From: Ralstonia soli
Lineage (GTDB): Bacteria; Pseudomonadota; Gammaproteobacteria; Burkholderiales; Burkholderiaceae
DNA length: 64,000 bases
Direction: 5' to 3'
NCBI RefSeq assembly: GCF_023955655.1
Contig: NZ_JAMXHT010000002.1
Location: 124,001 to 188,000, forward strand
The notes below the pieces were generated by a model. That model saw only the letters and a list, made by a program, of their open reading frames with translations, searched no databases and had not been told where the DNA came from. Both the position numbers and the translations under genes were made by a program. This document shows positions 17,542-26,240 of the stretch, in pieces. Each line of letters starts with the position of its first letter. Position 1 is the stretch's first letter.

Positions 17542-18222
17542 ATGAGTCGCTGGGAACTGATTAGCTTCTTTGGGGAATCCGCCTTTCTGCTGCCCTGCGC
17601 TGCATTTCTGTACGCGTGGCTGCGCTGGCGTGGCGCGGCTGAGAGCGCACGCCACTGGCTGCTGGCGTTTTCCGTGACAGCCCTCGCCGTACTGGCTTCC
17701 AAGCTGGCGTTCATGGGCTGGGGCATTGGCAGCGAAGCGTTCGATTTCACGGGAGTCTCGGGTCACGCGATGATGGCGTCGTCGATCTTGCCTGTGCTCG
17801 GCTATCTTGCGGTGCCATCGCGGTATCCCAGGTTGGGCCTGTTGGCGGCTGCAGCGGGCATGTTGCTGGCGCTGGCCGTGGGGGTGTCACGGCTTGCGCT
17901 GCATGCGCATTCGGTATCGGAAGTCGTAAGCGGCTTGGCGCTGGGGCTCTGTGTCAGCATGCCGTTCATCATGCGCCGCGCGATGCCCCGTGGGCCCAAG
18001 GCCATGCTGATTGCCTCGGCGGTACTGGCCATGCTGATGGCTTTGCCCGTCGGTGGTGTGGCTGGGGCCACCCATGGTTGGGTCCAGGACCTTGCCACCT
18101 TTCTCTCCGGCCGCGATCGCCTTTACCAGCGCGGCGAATGGACGTTCGTGCCCGGTTGCAGGACATGCACGGCCGGTGCGGCGACACGTTCGGCATGTGC
18201 GGCGCGCCTCTGCCACAGCTGA
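17542..18222 (+). CDS. PAP2-superfamily membrane phosphatase-like protein
   Basis: A 226-residue membrane protein with about six hydrophobic helices. Two PAP2-type motifs are visible: SGHAMMASS (the PSGH-like block) and GVSRLALHAHSVSEVVSG, corresponding to SR-x5-H-x3-D, with Glu where Asp is usual. The first motif (K-x6-RP) is not obvious, so catalytic competence is uncertain. The start MSRWELISFF was chosen because hydrophobic homology begins there; no good Shine-Dalgarno sequence was seen. PAP2 proteins dephosphorylate lipid pyrophosphates such as undecaprenyl-PP. Lying just before the EPS locus, it might help recycle the lipid carrier, but this is inference. Confidence 0.65.
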   Translation: MSRWELISFFGESAFLLPCAAFLYAWLRWRGAAESARHWLLAFSVTALAVLASKLAFMGWGIGSEAFDFTGVSGHAMMASSILPVLGYLAVPSRYPRLGLLAAAAGMLLALAVGVSRLALHAHSVSEVVSGLALGLCVSMPFIMRRAMPRGPKAMLIASAVLAMLMALPVGGVAGATHGWVQDLATFLSGRDRLYQRGEWTFVPGCRTCTAGAATRSACAARLCHS

Positions 18223-18335
18223 TCGGCGCGTTGCCTTAGTCCCACGGGGCGCTTTGTGCGCCCGCCCACAGACGCCCCGCGACAGCTGCGCAACCATGAC
18301 TGCGATAAGGTTCCCGCAAGGGCTTTGGGGCGGTC

Positions 18336-19739
18336 ATGGCATCGAACTGGAACGTTGCCGCTGAGCGGCGCACGGCGCTTCATTACCTCTACAGACTCGG
18401 CGATGCGCTGCTGATCGGCGCGGCCGGCGTGGCCGTGGGTGCGCTCCATTTTCCCGGCGGGATTCGCGAAGAAGCGCCGGTGCACGGCTTCTTGACCATG
18501 CTGTGCGCGTTGGGCGCGCTGGTGGTGTTTCCCGCATTCGGCATCTACGACTCGTGGCGCGGGCGCAGTCGTGCGGTACTGATCCTGCGCATCTGGGCCG
18601 CATGGACCACGGTCTTCATCACCGGCCTGCTGGGCACGTTTCTGATTCACCAGATCGCCATCGTCTCGCGTGTCTGGTCGATGGGCTGGTTTGTCAGCGC
18701 CGCACTGGCTTTGGCTGCGGCGCGCGTCGTCATGTTCCGCATGCTGGCCAATGTGCGCGAGCAGGGCATCAACGCCAAGCGCGTATTGATTTTCGGCTAC
18801 GGGCCGCTGGGCCGCGAGATGTACCTGCGCGTGCACCGGTTCCGCGGCACCGGTTACCGCGTGGTGGGCATCTACGATGAGACGTCGGCCACCATTCCGT
18901 CCGATGTCGTGCCGCTGCGCACGATGGAGGAAGTCACTGTGTTCGTGCACAACCAGGGTGTGCGCGAAATCTGGCTGACGCTCCCGATGGCAGCGTGCCG
19001 CGACCTGTCCAGCGTCGTGCGCCAGTTTCGCAATGAGCTGATCGACATCCGCTGGGTGCCCGACGTGTCCTCGGTCGAGCTGCTCGGTCATCGCTTCAGC
19101 GAATTCATGGGTTTGCCGGTTATCGACCTGAATGCCCCGCCCGTATCGGGCATCACGGGGCTGCTCAAGGCCAGCTTTGACCGCGTGTTCTCATGCGCGG
19201 TGCTGATCGGCCTGAGCCCGCTGCTGTTGACGATCGCCTTGCTGGTGAAATGGACGTCGCCGGGCCCGGTGCTGTTCCGGCAGCAGCGGCTGGGGATCGA
19301 TGGGCAGCCGTTCGACGTGCTCAAGTTCCGCACCATGCGTGTGCACCAGGAGGACGGCGTGCTTCAGGCCGTGCCTGGCGATACGCGCGTGACACGCGTC
19401 GGTGCGTTCCTGCGCCGTACCAGCCTGGATGAACTGCCGCAGTTCATCAATGTGCTGCGCGGCGAGATGTCGGTGGTCGGCCCACGTCCGCACGCGATGG
19501 AACACAACGCGATCTACAAGGAGCTGATCGACCGCTACATGCTGCGTCATCGCGTCAAGCCGGGCATCACGGGCTGGGCACAGATCAACGGCTTGCGCGG
19601 CCAGACAGACACGGTCGAGAAGATGCGCAAGCGCATCCAGTTCGACATCTATTACATCCAGCACTGGTCATTCGTGCTCGACCTTCGGATCATTTTGCGC
19701 ACGGCGCTGCACGGCTGGACTGGCGCCTCCGCCTACTGA
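18336..19739 (+). CDS. Undecaprenyl-phosphate sugar phosphotransferase (WbaP/WcaJ family)
   Basis: A 467-residue initiating enzyme of EPS assembly; it moves a hexose-1-phosphate (usually glucose) from UDP-sugar to undecaprenyl phosphate. Four N-terminal helices precede a CoA-binding_3-like Rossmann domain ([15 protein letters not shown]). The C-terminal bacterial sugar transferase domain shows the re-entrant helix, [49 protein letters not shown] and [19 protein letters not shown]. The overall layout is that of EPS glucose phosphotransferases. It opens the EPS locus; the carrier-protein operon starts 122 bases downstream. Confidence 0.93.
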   Translation: MASNWNVAAERRTALHYLYRLGDALLIGAAGVAVGALHFPGGIREEAPVHGFLTMLCALGALVVFPAFGIYDSWRGRSRAVLILRIWAAWTTVFITGLLGTFLIHQIAIVSRVWSMGWFVSAALALAAARVVMFRMLANVREQGINAKRVLIFGYGPLGREMYLRVHRFRGTGYRVVGIYDETSATIPSDVVPLRTMEEVTVFVHNQGVREIWLTLPMAACRDLSSVVRQFRNELIDIRWVPDVSSVELLGHRFSEFMGLPVIDLNAPPVSGITGLLKASFDRVFSCAVLIGLSPLLLTIALLVKWTSPGPVLFRQQRLGIDGQPFDVLKFRTMRVHQEDGVLQAVPGDTRVTRVGAFLRRTSLDELPQFINVLRGEMSVVGPRPHAMEHNAIYKELIDRYMLRHRVKPGITGWAQINGLRGQTDTVEKMRKRIQFDIYYIQHWSFVLDLRIILRTALHGWTGASAY

Positions 19740-19788
19740 AGCACAGGCGTCATCACGCGCATCGGCCCATGGATGGGTGCGCGGTTTG

Positions 19789-19802
19789 GTGGGATATCGC
19801 AC
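19789..19802 (-). promoter_or_regulatory. EPS-locus 14-bp motif, site 1 (GTGCGATATCCCAC)
   Basis: Read on the minus strand this is GTGCGATATCCCAC, a match to the consensus GTGnGnTATCCnAC found five times in the window. It has Crp/Fnr-type spacing (GTG-8-CAC) and lies 59 bases upstream of the carrier-protein start. See sites at 40003, 57079, 57117 and 63083. Confidence 0.65.
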
Positions 19803-19821
19803 CGAGCGGACCACCAAAAAC

Positions 19822-19833
19822 CCATTGCAATGG
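19822..19833. promoter_or_regulatory. 12-bp perfect palindrome upstream of carrier-protein gene
   Basis: CCATTGCAATGG is a perfect palindrome 28 bases upstream of the carrier-protein ATG and 19 bases downstream of motif site 1. It could be a second operator; no regulator is suggested. Confidence 0.35.
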
Positions 19834-19861
19834 AGCCCGTCAACGCAAACGGAGATCACAC

Positions 19862-20113
19862 ATGAAAGAGACCATCCGCAACATCCTGGGGGAAGTGGCC
19901 CGGCTTGACGTGCCACTGGCCTCCCTGGCGGACAATGACGATCTCTATGCGGCGGGGCTGTCGTCGCTGGCGACCGTGCACGTGATGCTCGCGCTGGAAA
20001 ATGCCTTCGATATCGAGATCCCTGATCAGATGCTGACGCGCCAGCTGTTCCGCAGCGTTGACTCACTGGCGGCGGCTGTCCAAACCATTCGCGAACGGCA
20101 GGAGGCAGCATGA
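19862..20113 (+). CDS. Stand-alone acyl/aminoacyl carrier protein
   Basis: An 83-residue carrier protein starting MKETIRNILGEV, behind GGAG. The phosphopantetheine site is the Ser of GLSSL (residue 35 by analogy with the DSL motif; Ser34 is the alternative). The helix-loop pattern LALENAFDIEIPDQMLTRQLF is that of ACP-like proteins. The adjacent class II synthetase-like gene marks it as the partner that receives an amino acid on its phosphopantetheine arm, as established for amino acid:carrier-protein ligases. Its stop overlaps the next start (ATGA), so it is the first gene of a coupled operon. Confidence 0.9.
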   Translation: MKETIRNILGEVARLDVPLASLADNDDLYAAGLSSLATVHVMLALENAFDIEIPDQMLTRQLFRSVDSLAAAVQTIRERQEAA

Positions 20114-21312
20114 ACTCCGGAGCGAAGGTCACGCTGGCGCATGCGAATTCCGATACCGGCACCGCCATGGCCGGTGATGCATTGCTGGCCGCCGCGCGCG
20201 AAGCGGCAACGGTGGCGCAGCGCTTTGCCGATGCGGTCGACCAGGAAGCACGGTTCCCGCACGAGGCGTTCGAGGTGCTGCGCGAGCGCGGTTTGCTCGG
20301 TGCGATGGTGCCAGCCGTACTCGGTGGCAGCGGCGCAACGCTGGCGACGGTCGCGTCGATCTGCAAGGTGCTGGGCGAGTCGTGCGCTTCCACGGCCATG
20401 ATCTACGCGATGCACCAGATCCAGGTGGCGTGCATGCTCGACCATGGCGCCGGAAGCCCGTGGCACCAGCAGATGCTCGCCCGGCTTGCCAGCGAGCAGC
20501 TGCTGCTGGCGTCCGCGACGTCCGAGGAGGCAATTGGCGGCGCGCTGCGCAGCAGCGGTTGCGCAGTCAACGTGGAGGGTGATCGCTTCCATGTGCTGAA
20601 GATGGCGCCCACGATCTCCTACGGCGCCCATGCCGACGCCATCATGATCACCGCGCGCCGGCATGCGGATGCGTCGCCCTCCGATCAGGTCCTGGTTTGC
20701 GCGCTGAAGGCCGACTACACGCTGCAGAATCCCACGGCGTGGGACACGCTCGGCATGCGCGGCACCTGCAGCAACGGCTTCCGGCTGGAGGCCACGGGGC
20801 AGGTGGATCAAGTGCTGCCGGTACCGTTTGGCGAAATTGCGGATGCCACCATGACGCCGGTCTCGCACATCCTGTGGAGCTCGCTGTGGCTTGGCATCGC
20901 TAGCGATGCGGTATCGCGTGCCAAGACGTTCTTCCAGGGCCAGGCGCGTGCGCGCCCTGGGCAGTTGCCGCCTTCTGCGCCGCGTGTGGCGGAGGCGGTG
21001 AGCATGCTGCAAATGATGGAAGGGCGTCTCGACCTGGCGTTGGCGCACCAGCGCAGCCGCCATGCGGGCGCTTCGGTGTCGGCCGCGTTTGCCCTGGCCG
21101 CCGAGATGAACGGCTTGAAGACCGCCATGTCGACGATGGCGCTTGAGGCCGTGCAGCAGGCACTGCTGGTGTGCGGGATGGCCGGCTACAAGCAGGGCAC
21201 GCCGTTCAGCCTTGGCCGCCACCTGCGGGATCTGTGGTCGGCGCCGCTGATGATCAACAACGATCGCATCCAGACCAACACAGCCAACCTGCTGCTGGCC
21301 GATCGCTCCTGA
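20110..21312 (+). CDS. Acyl-CoA dehydrogenase-like flavoprotein
   Basis: A 400-residue protein of the acyl-CoA dehydrogenase fold: N-terminal helical domain (AQRFADAVDQEARFPHEAFEVLRERGLLGAMVP), middle beta domain (WDTLGMRGTCSNGFRLEATGQV) and C-terminal helical bundle ending in QTNTANLLL. In carrier-protein pathways such flavoproteins can oxidise the thioester-bound acyl or aminoacyl group, as in prolyl-carrier oxidation. It is translationally coupled to the carrier gene and followed by the ligase, so its substrate is probably the aminoacyl group on that carrier. The specific reaction is not known; an oxygenase-type activity is also possible in this superfamily. Confidence 0.85.
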   Translation: MNSGAKVTLAHANSDTGTAMAGDALLAAAREAATVAQRFADAVDQEARFPHEAFEVLRERGLLGAMVPAVLGGSGATLATVASICKVLGESCASTAMIYAMHQIQVACMLDHGAGSPWHQQMLARLASEQLLLASATSEEAIGGALRSSGCAVNVEGDRFHVLKMAPTISYGAHADAIMITARRHADASPSDQVLVCALKADYTLQNPTAWDTLGMRGTCSNGFRLEATGQVDQVLPVPFGEIADATMTPVSHILWSSLWLGIASDAVSRAKTFFQGQARARPGQLPPSAPRVAEAVSMLQMMEGRLDLALAHQRSRHAGASVSAAFALAAEMNGLKTAMSTMALEAVQQALLVCGMAGYKQGTPFSLGRHLRDLWSAPLMINNDRIQTNTANLLLADRS

Positions 21313-21323
21313 AGGAGGCATCC

Positions 21324-22292
21324 ATGGATGCGCACGTGCTTACAGAGGAACGCCCGGCCGGCGGCGCGGCGGCCAGTCCGGCCGCACTGCCGCCAACGTA
21401 TCTCGAGTCGCTGCTGGCTGCGGGGCTGCTGATCGAAACCGGCGTACGCGGCTTGTACGGCCGCAGTGCGGTATTCGAGGGCATTGCCGACGCCCTGAAC
21501 GCCGTCATCACGCGGATCGGTGTGGACCAGCAGGCCGAAGTGCTGCGTTTTCCGCCGGCCCTGGGCCAGACGGATTTCGAGACGAGCGAGTACCTCAACA
21601 GCTTTCCGCAACTCGCGGGCACGATCCATAGCTTCTGCGGTGACGAGCGGGCGCATCGCCGGCTGCTGGCACGGCTCGAAGACAAGCAGGACTGGACTGA
21701 CCAGCAAGAGCCCACGGGCCTTGTGCTGACCCCCGCAGCCTGCTACCCCATCTATCCGGTCATCGCGAAACGCGGCCCGCTGCCCCAGGCCGGGAAGGTG
21801 GTGGATGTGCTGTCCTACTGCTACCGGCACGAGCCGTCGCTGGAGCCGACGCGCATGCAGCTGTTCCGCCAGCGCGAGTACGTCTGCCTGGGTTCGCCCG
21901 AACGCATCGTGGCGTTCCGCCAGCTCTGGATGGAGCGCGGACAGCAGCTGGGCCGCGACCTGCAGCTTCCGCTGGAGGTGGACATTGCCAATGACCCGTT
22001 CTTTGGCCGCGGCGGCAAGATCGTGGCGGACAGCCAGCGCGAGCAAAAGCTCAAGTTCGAGCTGCTGATCCCGGTCAATGACGGAGCGCCGCCCACGGCC
22101 TGCATGAGCTTCAACTACCACATGGACCACTTCGGTTCACTGTGGCACATCGCGCTGGAGGATGGCAGCACCGCACACACGGGCTGCGTCGGCTTCGGCA
22201 TCGAACGGCTGGTGCTGGCATTGCTCAAGCACCATGGGCTCGATCCCGCAAACTGGCCTCAGGGGGTGCGGGATACGCTCGGAGACGTGTAA
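21324..22292 (+). CDS. Amino acid:[carrier protein] ligase (class II aaRS-like, aaCL)
   Basis: A 322-residue homologue of the seryl-tRNA synthetase catalytic domain that lacks a tRNA-binding arm. AAGGAGG precedes the ATG. Class II motif 2 is YCYRHEPSLEPTRMQLFRQRE and motif 3 is GCVGFGIERLVLALL. Zinc ligands typical of this family are present: Cys140, Glu185 and Cys288. Their spacing (45 and 103 residues) equals that I recall for the Bradyrhizobium enzyme. These enzymes activate a small amino acid (Gly or Ala in studied cases) with ATP and load it on a carrier protein. The upstream carrier gene is the expected partner. The amino acid used here cannot be read with certainty. Confidence 0.93.
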   Translation: MDAHVLTEERPAGGAAASPAALPPTYLESLLAAGLLIETGVRGLYGRSAVFEGIADALNAVITRIGVDQQAEVLRFPPALGQTDFETSEYLNSFPQLAGTIHSFCGDERAHRRLLARLEDKQDWTDQQEPTGLVLTPAACYPIYPVIAKRGPLPQAGKVVDVLSYCYRHEPSLEPTRMQLFRQREYVCLGSPERIVAFRQLWMERGQQLGRDLQLPLEVDIANDPFFGRGGKIVADSQREQKLKFELLIPVNDGAPPTACMSFNYHMDHFGSLWHIALEDGSTAHTGCVGFGIERLVLALLKHHGLDPANWPQGVRDTLGDV

Positions 22293-23276
22293 ATGTACGG
22301 GGACGGCAAGGCACGCACGCGCGGTGGAGTCTATGCGCTGCACGGGGGCAACCCCGTGTGGTCGCACGCCAACCGCCATATCGACCTGTGGGTCGAGCTG
22401 CTGCATGGCTGGGAGCTCGAACCCATTGCCGCATTGCCGTTCACCGTCACATTGGATTTCGTGGGCGACCAGTTCACTTCGTCGAATATTCCGTCGGCCG
22501 ATCTGGAGTTGCTCTACGGCATCGTGAAGGACGAGCTCGCGACGTACGGCAGGCTCGAGGCCCACGTGGCCGCGCAGACCAACCGCGGCAATGTCGTGCT
22601 GCTGGAGGTCGACAACTACCAGTTGCCGGCGCCCCCGGGCGGATACCGCAGGCAGCATGCCCGCTCGTGCATCGCGATCGATGTGCTGGTGCCGGAGGCC
22701 ACGGCCGTGGGCTACTACCACCACGACGGCTATCACACGGCCAGCGGCGGCGACTATGCGTCCATTTTCCGTGCATCCGGTGGCGATATGTCGTGGAGCG
22801 CCACGTCGTTCCCGCAGGCGGAGGTCGTGCGCCGCCGCTTTGACGCGCTGGCGGGCGATGCGCTGCTGCGCGCGTCGATCGACCTGCTGCGCGGCCACTT
22901 GGCGCGACGTCCGCGTAAGAACCCGATCGAGGCATTTCGCGCTGCCTTTCCCGCCCACCTTGAGCAGCTGATGGCGCGCGGCGAACCGAATTTCCAGGTC
23001 TATGCGGCGAGCGTGCTGCGCCAGCTCGGTGCCAATTTCGAGTTGATGGGCCGCTACGTGCGCTGGCTCGTGATGAACGGTCAGGTCCTGCCCGACACCG
23101 TCGCCGAAGCCTGCTACACGATGGCTTCCGAAGCAATGGTGATGCAGTTCCGTCTGATGCGCGCCGTGATGAGCCATAAGCCGGACGGATGCCAGGATTG
23201 CCTGGAGCAACTCGAGCTGACCTATCAGGGAACGGTCCCCGCGCTTGCCGCGCACTTTGGAGAGACCGTCACATGA
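22293..23276 (+). CDS. DUF1839 family protein, copy 1
   Basis: A 327-residue protein whose ATG follows the ligase stop with no gap. Conserved blocks shared with copy 2 (27.1-28.1 kb) are DLWVELLHGW, FTVTLDFVGDQFT, LLEVDNYQLP, GYYHHDGYHT and RQLGANFELMG. DUF1839 occurs beside amino acid:carrier-protein ligases. The E-V-D-x-Y-x-L-P block followed by His122 resembles the BtrH-type acyltransferases that move an aminoacyl group from a carrier protein to a sugar acceptor, so a transferase role is plausible. The position held by Cys44 in copy 2 (TNCYMDLW) is Arg28 here (ANRHIDLW), so this copy may have lost a catalytic Cys. Confidence 0.85.
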   Translation: MYGDGKARTRGGVYALHGGNPVWSHANRHIDLWVELLHGWELEPIAALPFTVTLDFVGDQFTSSNIPSADLELLYGIVKDELATYGRLEAHVAAQTNRGNVVLLEVDNYQLPAPPGGYRRQHARSCIAIDVLVPEATAVGYYHHDGYHTASGGDYASIFRASGGDMSWSATSFPQAEVVRRRFDALAGDALLRASIDLLRGHLARRPRKNPIEAFRAAFPAHLEQLMARGEPNFQVYAASVLRQLGANFELMGRYVRWLVMNGQVLPDTVAEACYTMASEAMVMQFRLMRAVMSHKPDGCQDCLEQLELTYQGTVPALAAHFGETVT

Positions 23277-25819
23277 CGGCGCGCGATCCGGAAGTGGCCC
23301 TTCAACGCGTTCCGTGCCCCGGCGTGTCTGTCGGTAACGCCAGGCTCGAAGGTGACTGGACGCTCCTGCAGACCCCTGCCAACGCCGTCGCGCATCCCGG
23401 CGAACTCTCCGACAGCGGCCCCTGGCTGCCGGCGATCGTGCCGGGCACGGTGGCGAGCGCACTGCGGACTGCCGGCCGCTGGGATGACGCAGCGCCGCTG
23501 CCGCTGCATCAGTACGATTTCTGGTACCGGCTGCAGTTCCTGGGCAGCGGGCGCCGGTTGCTGCGTTTCAATGGCCTGGCCACGCTGGCCGAGGTCTGGC
23601 TGAACGGCGCAAAGGTGCTGACCGTGCGGCACATGTTTGCCGCGCATCAGGTCGATGTGGAGCTCGCCGGCAACAACGTGCTGTACATCTGTTTTCGCGC
23701 CATGCATCCGTGGCTGCGGTCGCAGCGCGGGCCGGTTCGCTGGAAGCCGCGCATGATCGTTCCGCCGACGCTGCGCGCTGTGCGCACCACGCTGCTGGGC
23801 CACATGCCGGGCTGGTGTCCGACGGTGCATGCGGTCGGGCCGTGGCGCGATATCGAACTGCTTGATCCGGTGGGTGCCGACATCACGCATGGCGCGCGTG
23901 CCGAGCTGTCGAGCCGTCTCGATGGCGAGGACGGCGAGGTGGTGTTGCAGCTCCATTTTCCCGGAGCGCTGCCCGCAGCGGGCACGTTTTCGGCGACTGG
24001 CCCGGACAATGCAATCTGGCGTGACGAGCTGCGGCGTACCGATGCGCATACGCTGGCCGGTACGCTGCGCGTCGCCCATGCGCAGCGCTGGTGGCCACAC
24101 ACGCACGGCGACACGGCGCTGTATCGCATTGATGCCAGTGTCGGCGGGCAGGTGATCGCCTGCGGCCACACGGGCTTTCGCACGATCGTTGAGGACCGCG
24201 ACGGCGAGCCCGGTGCGTTCGCGTTGCGTGTCAACGGCGAGCGCGTATTCTGCCGCGGCGCTTGTGTCTCGAGCCACGATCTGCTTGGCCTGGCAGATAC
24301 AGACGAGGCCGTGATGCGCTGGCTGCAGCTTGCGCGCGATGCCGGCGCAAACATGGTGCGTGTCAGCGGTGTCACGTGCTACCCGGGCGAGGCGTTCTAT
24401 CGGCAGTGCGATGCGCTGGGCCTGATGGTGTGGCAGGACTTCATGTTTGCCAATTTCGACTATGGGAGCGACGCCACCACCAATGCGGCCCTGATGGATG
24501 ACGCGGCGCGCGAGGTGACGCAATGGCTGACGTCCACACGCGCCCACGCCAGTCTGGCAGTGCTGTGCGGCGGCAGCGAAGCCGAACAGCAGGCCGCGAT
24601 GATGGGCGTGCCGCGCCACGCGTGGCGGCAGCCACTGTTCGACGAGCTGATTCCTTCACTGGTGCGTGAGTACCGGCCCGACGTGGTCTACGTGCGCAAT
24701 TCACCGAGCGAGGGTGCGTGGCCGTTCCAGCCGGATACCGGTGTCAGCCACTACTACGGGGTGGGTGCCTACCAGCGCCCGCTCTCGGATGCGCGCCTGG
24801 CCAAGGTCCGCTTTACATCGGAGTGCCTGGCCTTTGCCAACGTGCCGTGTGCGCGCACGCTGGCCGAGGCGGGGCTGTCCCAGCCGCTGCACGACCCGCG
24901 CTGGAAGGCCCGCGTGCCACGCGACGCTGGCGCGCCGTGGGATTTCGAGGACATCCGCGACTTCTACCTGCGCGCGCTCTACGACGTGGACCCGCCAAGG
25001 CTGCGATACGAACAGCCCGCACGCTACCTGACGCTGTCACGAGCCGTAGTGGCCGAGATCATGACCGACGTCTTCGGGGAATGGCGCCGCGCCGGTTCCA
25101 CGTGCCAAGGTGGATTGGTCTGGCAACTGCAGGACCTGATGCCTGGTGCCGGGTGGGGCATCGTCGACGCCCACGCGCGGCCGAAGTCCGCCTGGCATGC
25201 CTTGCGCCAGGTGTGGCAGCCGCTGCAGGTCATCCTGACGGACGAGGGGCTGAACGGGCTCCATGTGCACGTGATCAACGAAACCGCGCTGCCGTGCACC
25301 GTACTCGTCACGTTGCGCTGCCTGCGTGATGGTGAAGCCGTGGCGGAACAGGCCGCACAAACGCTGACGCTGGCGCCCCGCGAGACGCGCCGGCTCGTGG
25401 CGGCGGACATGCTCGATCACTTCTTCGATTTCACCTATGCGTACCGGTTCGGTCCGCCTGCGCATGACGTCGTCATCGCCACGCTGCATCAGGCTGGCGA
25501 AGACAAGGCGTTGATCAGCCAGTCGGTGTACCTGCCGGATCGGCGCGCCGCCGCGCTGTGCGAGCCTGGACTGCGCGCCAGCGTGGCGCACGAGGACGAT
25601 GCGTGGTGGCTCACGGTCAGCACGCAGCGCTTCGCACGCTGGGTCCATATCGACGACCACGCCTTCCGGCCGGAGGCTGATTGGTTCCACCTCGGGCCCG
25701 GCGAATCACGTCGCTTACGCCTGATGCACGAGGCGCCCGGTGCGGCAGGTGCCAACGCCATCCCTTCGGGCGAAGTTTCCGCGCTCAACGCCCACCGTTC
25801 GGTTAGCTACGACGGCTGA
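23273..25819 (+). CDS. Glycoside hydrolase family 2 (beta-mannosidase-like)
   Basis: An 848-residue protein whose ATG overlaps the DUF1839 stop (ATGA). It has the GH2 order: sugar-binding jelly roll (VPGTVASALRTAG, FWYRLQF, FNGLATLAEVWLNGAKV), immunoglobulin-like domain, then a TIM barrel (RGACVSSHDLLG, GANMVRVSGVTCYPGEAFYRQCDALGLMVWQDFMFA). Glu436 in CGGSEAEQQ and Glu517 in FTSECLAF sit at the acid/base and nucleophile positions, but the Asn that normally precedes the acid/base Glu is Ser. There is no signal peptide, so it appears cytoplasmic. Coupling to the carrier-protein genes suggests it acts on a product of that pathway rather than on external mannans. Confidence 0.85.
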   Translation: MTARDPEVALQRVPCPGVSVGNARLEGDWTLLQTPANAVAHPGELSDSGPWLPAIVPGTVASALRTAGRWDDAAPLPLHQYDFWYRLQFLGSGRRLLRFNGLATLAEVWLNGAKVLTVRHMFAAHQVDVELAGNNVLYICFRAMHPWLRSQRGPVRWKPRMIVPPTLRAVRTTLLGHMPGWCPTVHAVGPWRDIELLDPVGADITHGARAELSSRLDGEDGEVVLQLHFPGALPAAGTFSATGPDNAIWRDELRRTDAHTLAGTLRVAHAQRWWPHTHGDTALYRIDASVGGQVIACGHTGFRTIVEDRDGEPGAFALRVNGERVFCRGACVSSHDLLGLADTDEAVMRWLQLARDAGANMVRVSGVTCYPGEAFYRQCDALGLMVWQDFMFANFDYGSDATTNAALMDDAAREVTQWLTSTRAHASLAVLCGGSEAEQQAAMMGVPRHAWRQPLFDELIPSLVREYRPDVVYVRNSPSEGAWPFQPDTGVSHYYGVGAYQRPLSDARLAKVRFTSECLAFANVPCARTLAEAGLSQPLHDPRWKARVPRDAGAPWDFEDIRDFYLRALYDVDPPRLRYEQPARYLTLSRAVVAEIMTDVFGEWRRAGSTCQGGLVWQLQDLMPGAGWGIVDAHARPKSAWHALRQVWQPLQVILTDEGLNGLHVHVINETALPCTVLVTLRCLRDGEAVAEQAAQTLTLAPRETRRLVAADMLDHFFDFTYAYRFGPPAHDVVIATLHQAGEDKALISQSVYLPDRRAAALCEPGLRASVAHEDDAWWLTVSTQRFARWVHIDDHAFRPEADWFHLGPGESRRLRLMHEAPGAAGANAIPSGEVSALNAHRSVSYDG

Positions 25820-25996
25820 CCTCCGCCCATGCGATGTTCCCTCGGGCTGCCCGCCGGCCCAACGCGGGCGCGGCTGGCGTTGCTCAGATCTTGCGCGTCT
25901 CCGTCGTTTGCTGCATCGCGCAGGTCCTCCGTTTTCCTCCATCCAACCTACCAAAGCATGACCAACCAACCCAACCGTTAGCCCACTGTCGGTTCT

Positions 25997-26010
25997 GTGC
26001 GGTATGGCAC
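25997..26010 (+). promoter_or_regulatory. Weak match to the EPS-locus motif upstream of crp/fnr gene
   Basis: GTGCGGTATGGCAC keeps the GTG-8-CAC spacing and the central TAT but differs from the consensus at both C positions (TATCC). It is 230 bases before the Crp/Fnr start and 14 bases before the tandem repeat. It could be an autoregulatory site. Apart from this and the repeat, the 421-base gap 25820-26240 shows nothing recognised. Confidence 0.35.
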
Positions 26011-26024
26011 TTAATAAATCCAAC

Positions 26025-26068
26025 AACAGAACAAGAACAGAACAAGAACAGAACAAGAACAGAACAAG
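26025..26068. repeat. Four perfect tandem copies of an 11-bp unit
   Basis: AACAGAACAAG is repeated four times without mismatch (26025-26035, 26036-26046, 26047-26057, 26058-26068). The period is close to one helical turn and the tract is A-rich on one strand in an otherwise GC-rich region. It lies 172 bases before the start of the Crp/Fnr-family gene. Copy-number change by slippage, or phased binding sites for a regulator, are both possible. Confidence 0.9.
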
Positions 26069-26240
26069 CCAAGAAGCAGTCCTGGTGGGCATAACGGGTG
26101 ACAGCGGCAAGGCTGCTGGCCTTCGCCAGCCATCTCGTCCGGAGATGGCGCGGCGAATCGGGCCACGCGTCCTTGTGCAGGCAGGATTCCTGTGCGGTGT
26201 GTATCGGCGCCGCTTTGGGGTGAGAGGGAGGGGTACCAAC

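Noticed and set aside
18250-18335. A GTG-8-CAC match (GTGCGCCCGCCCAC) before the sugar phosphotransferase
   Set aside because: It has the spacing but none of the TATCC core, and such GC-only matches are expected by chance here.
26004-26240. N-terminal extension of the Crp/Fnr protein through the 11-bp repeats
   Set aside because: No ribosome site at 26004, family homology begins at 26241 where a strong GGGAGGGG is present. Kept only as a possible phase-variation idea.
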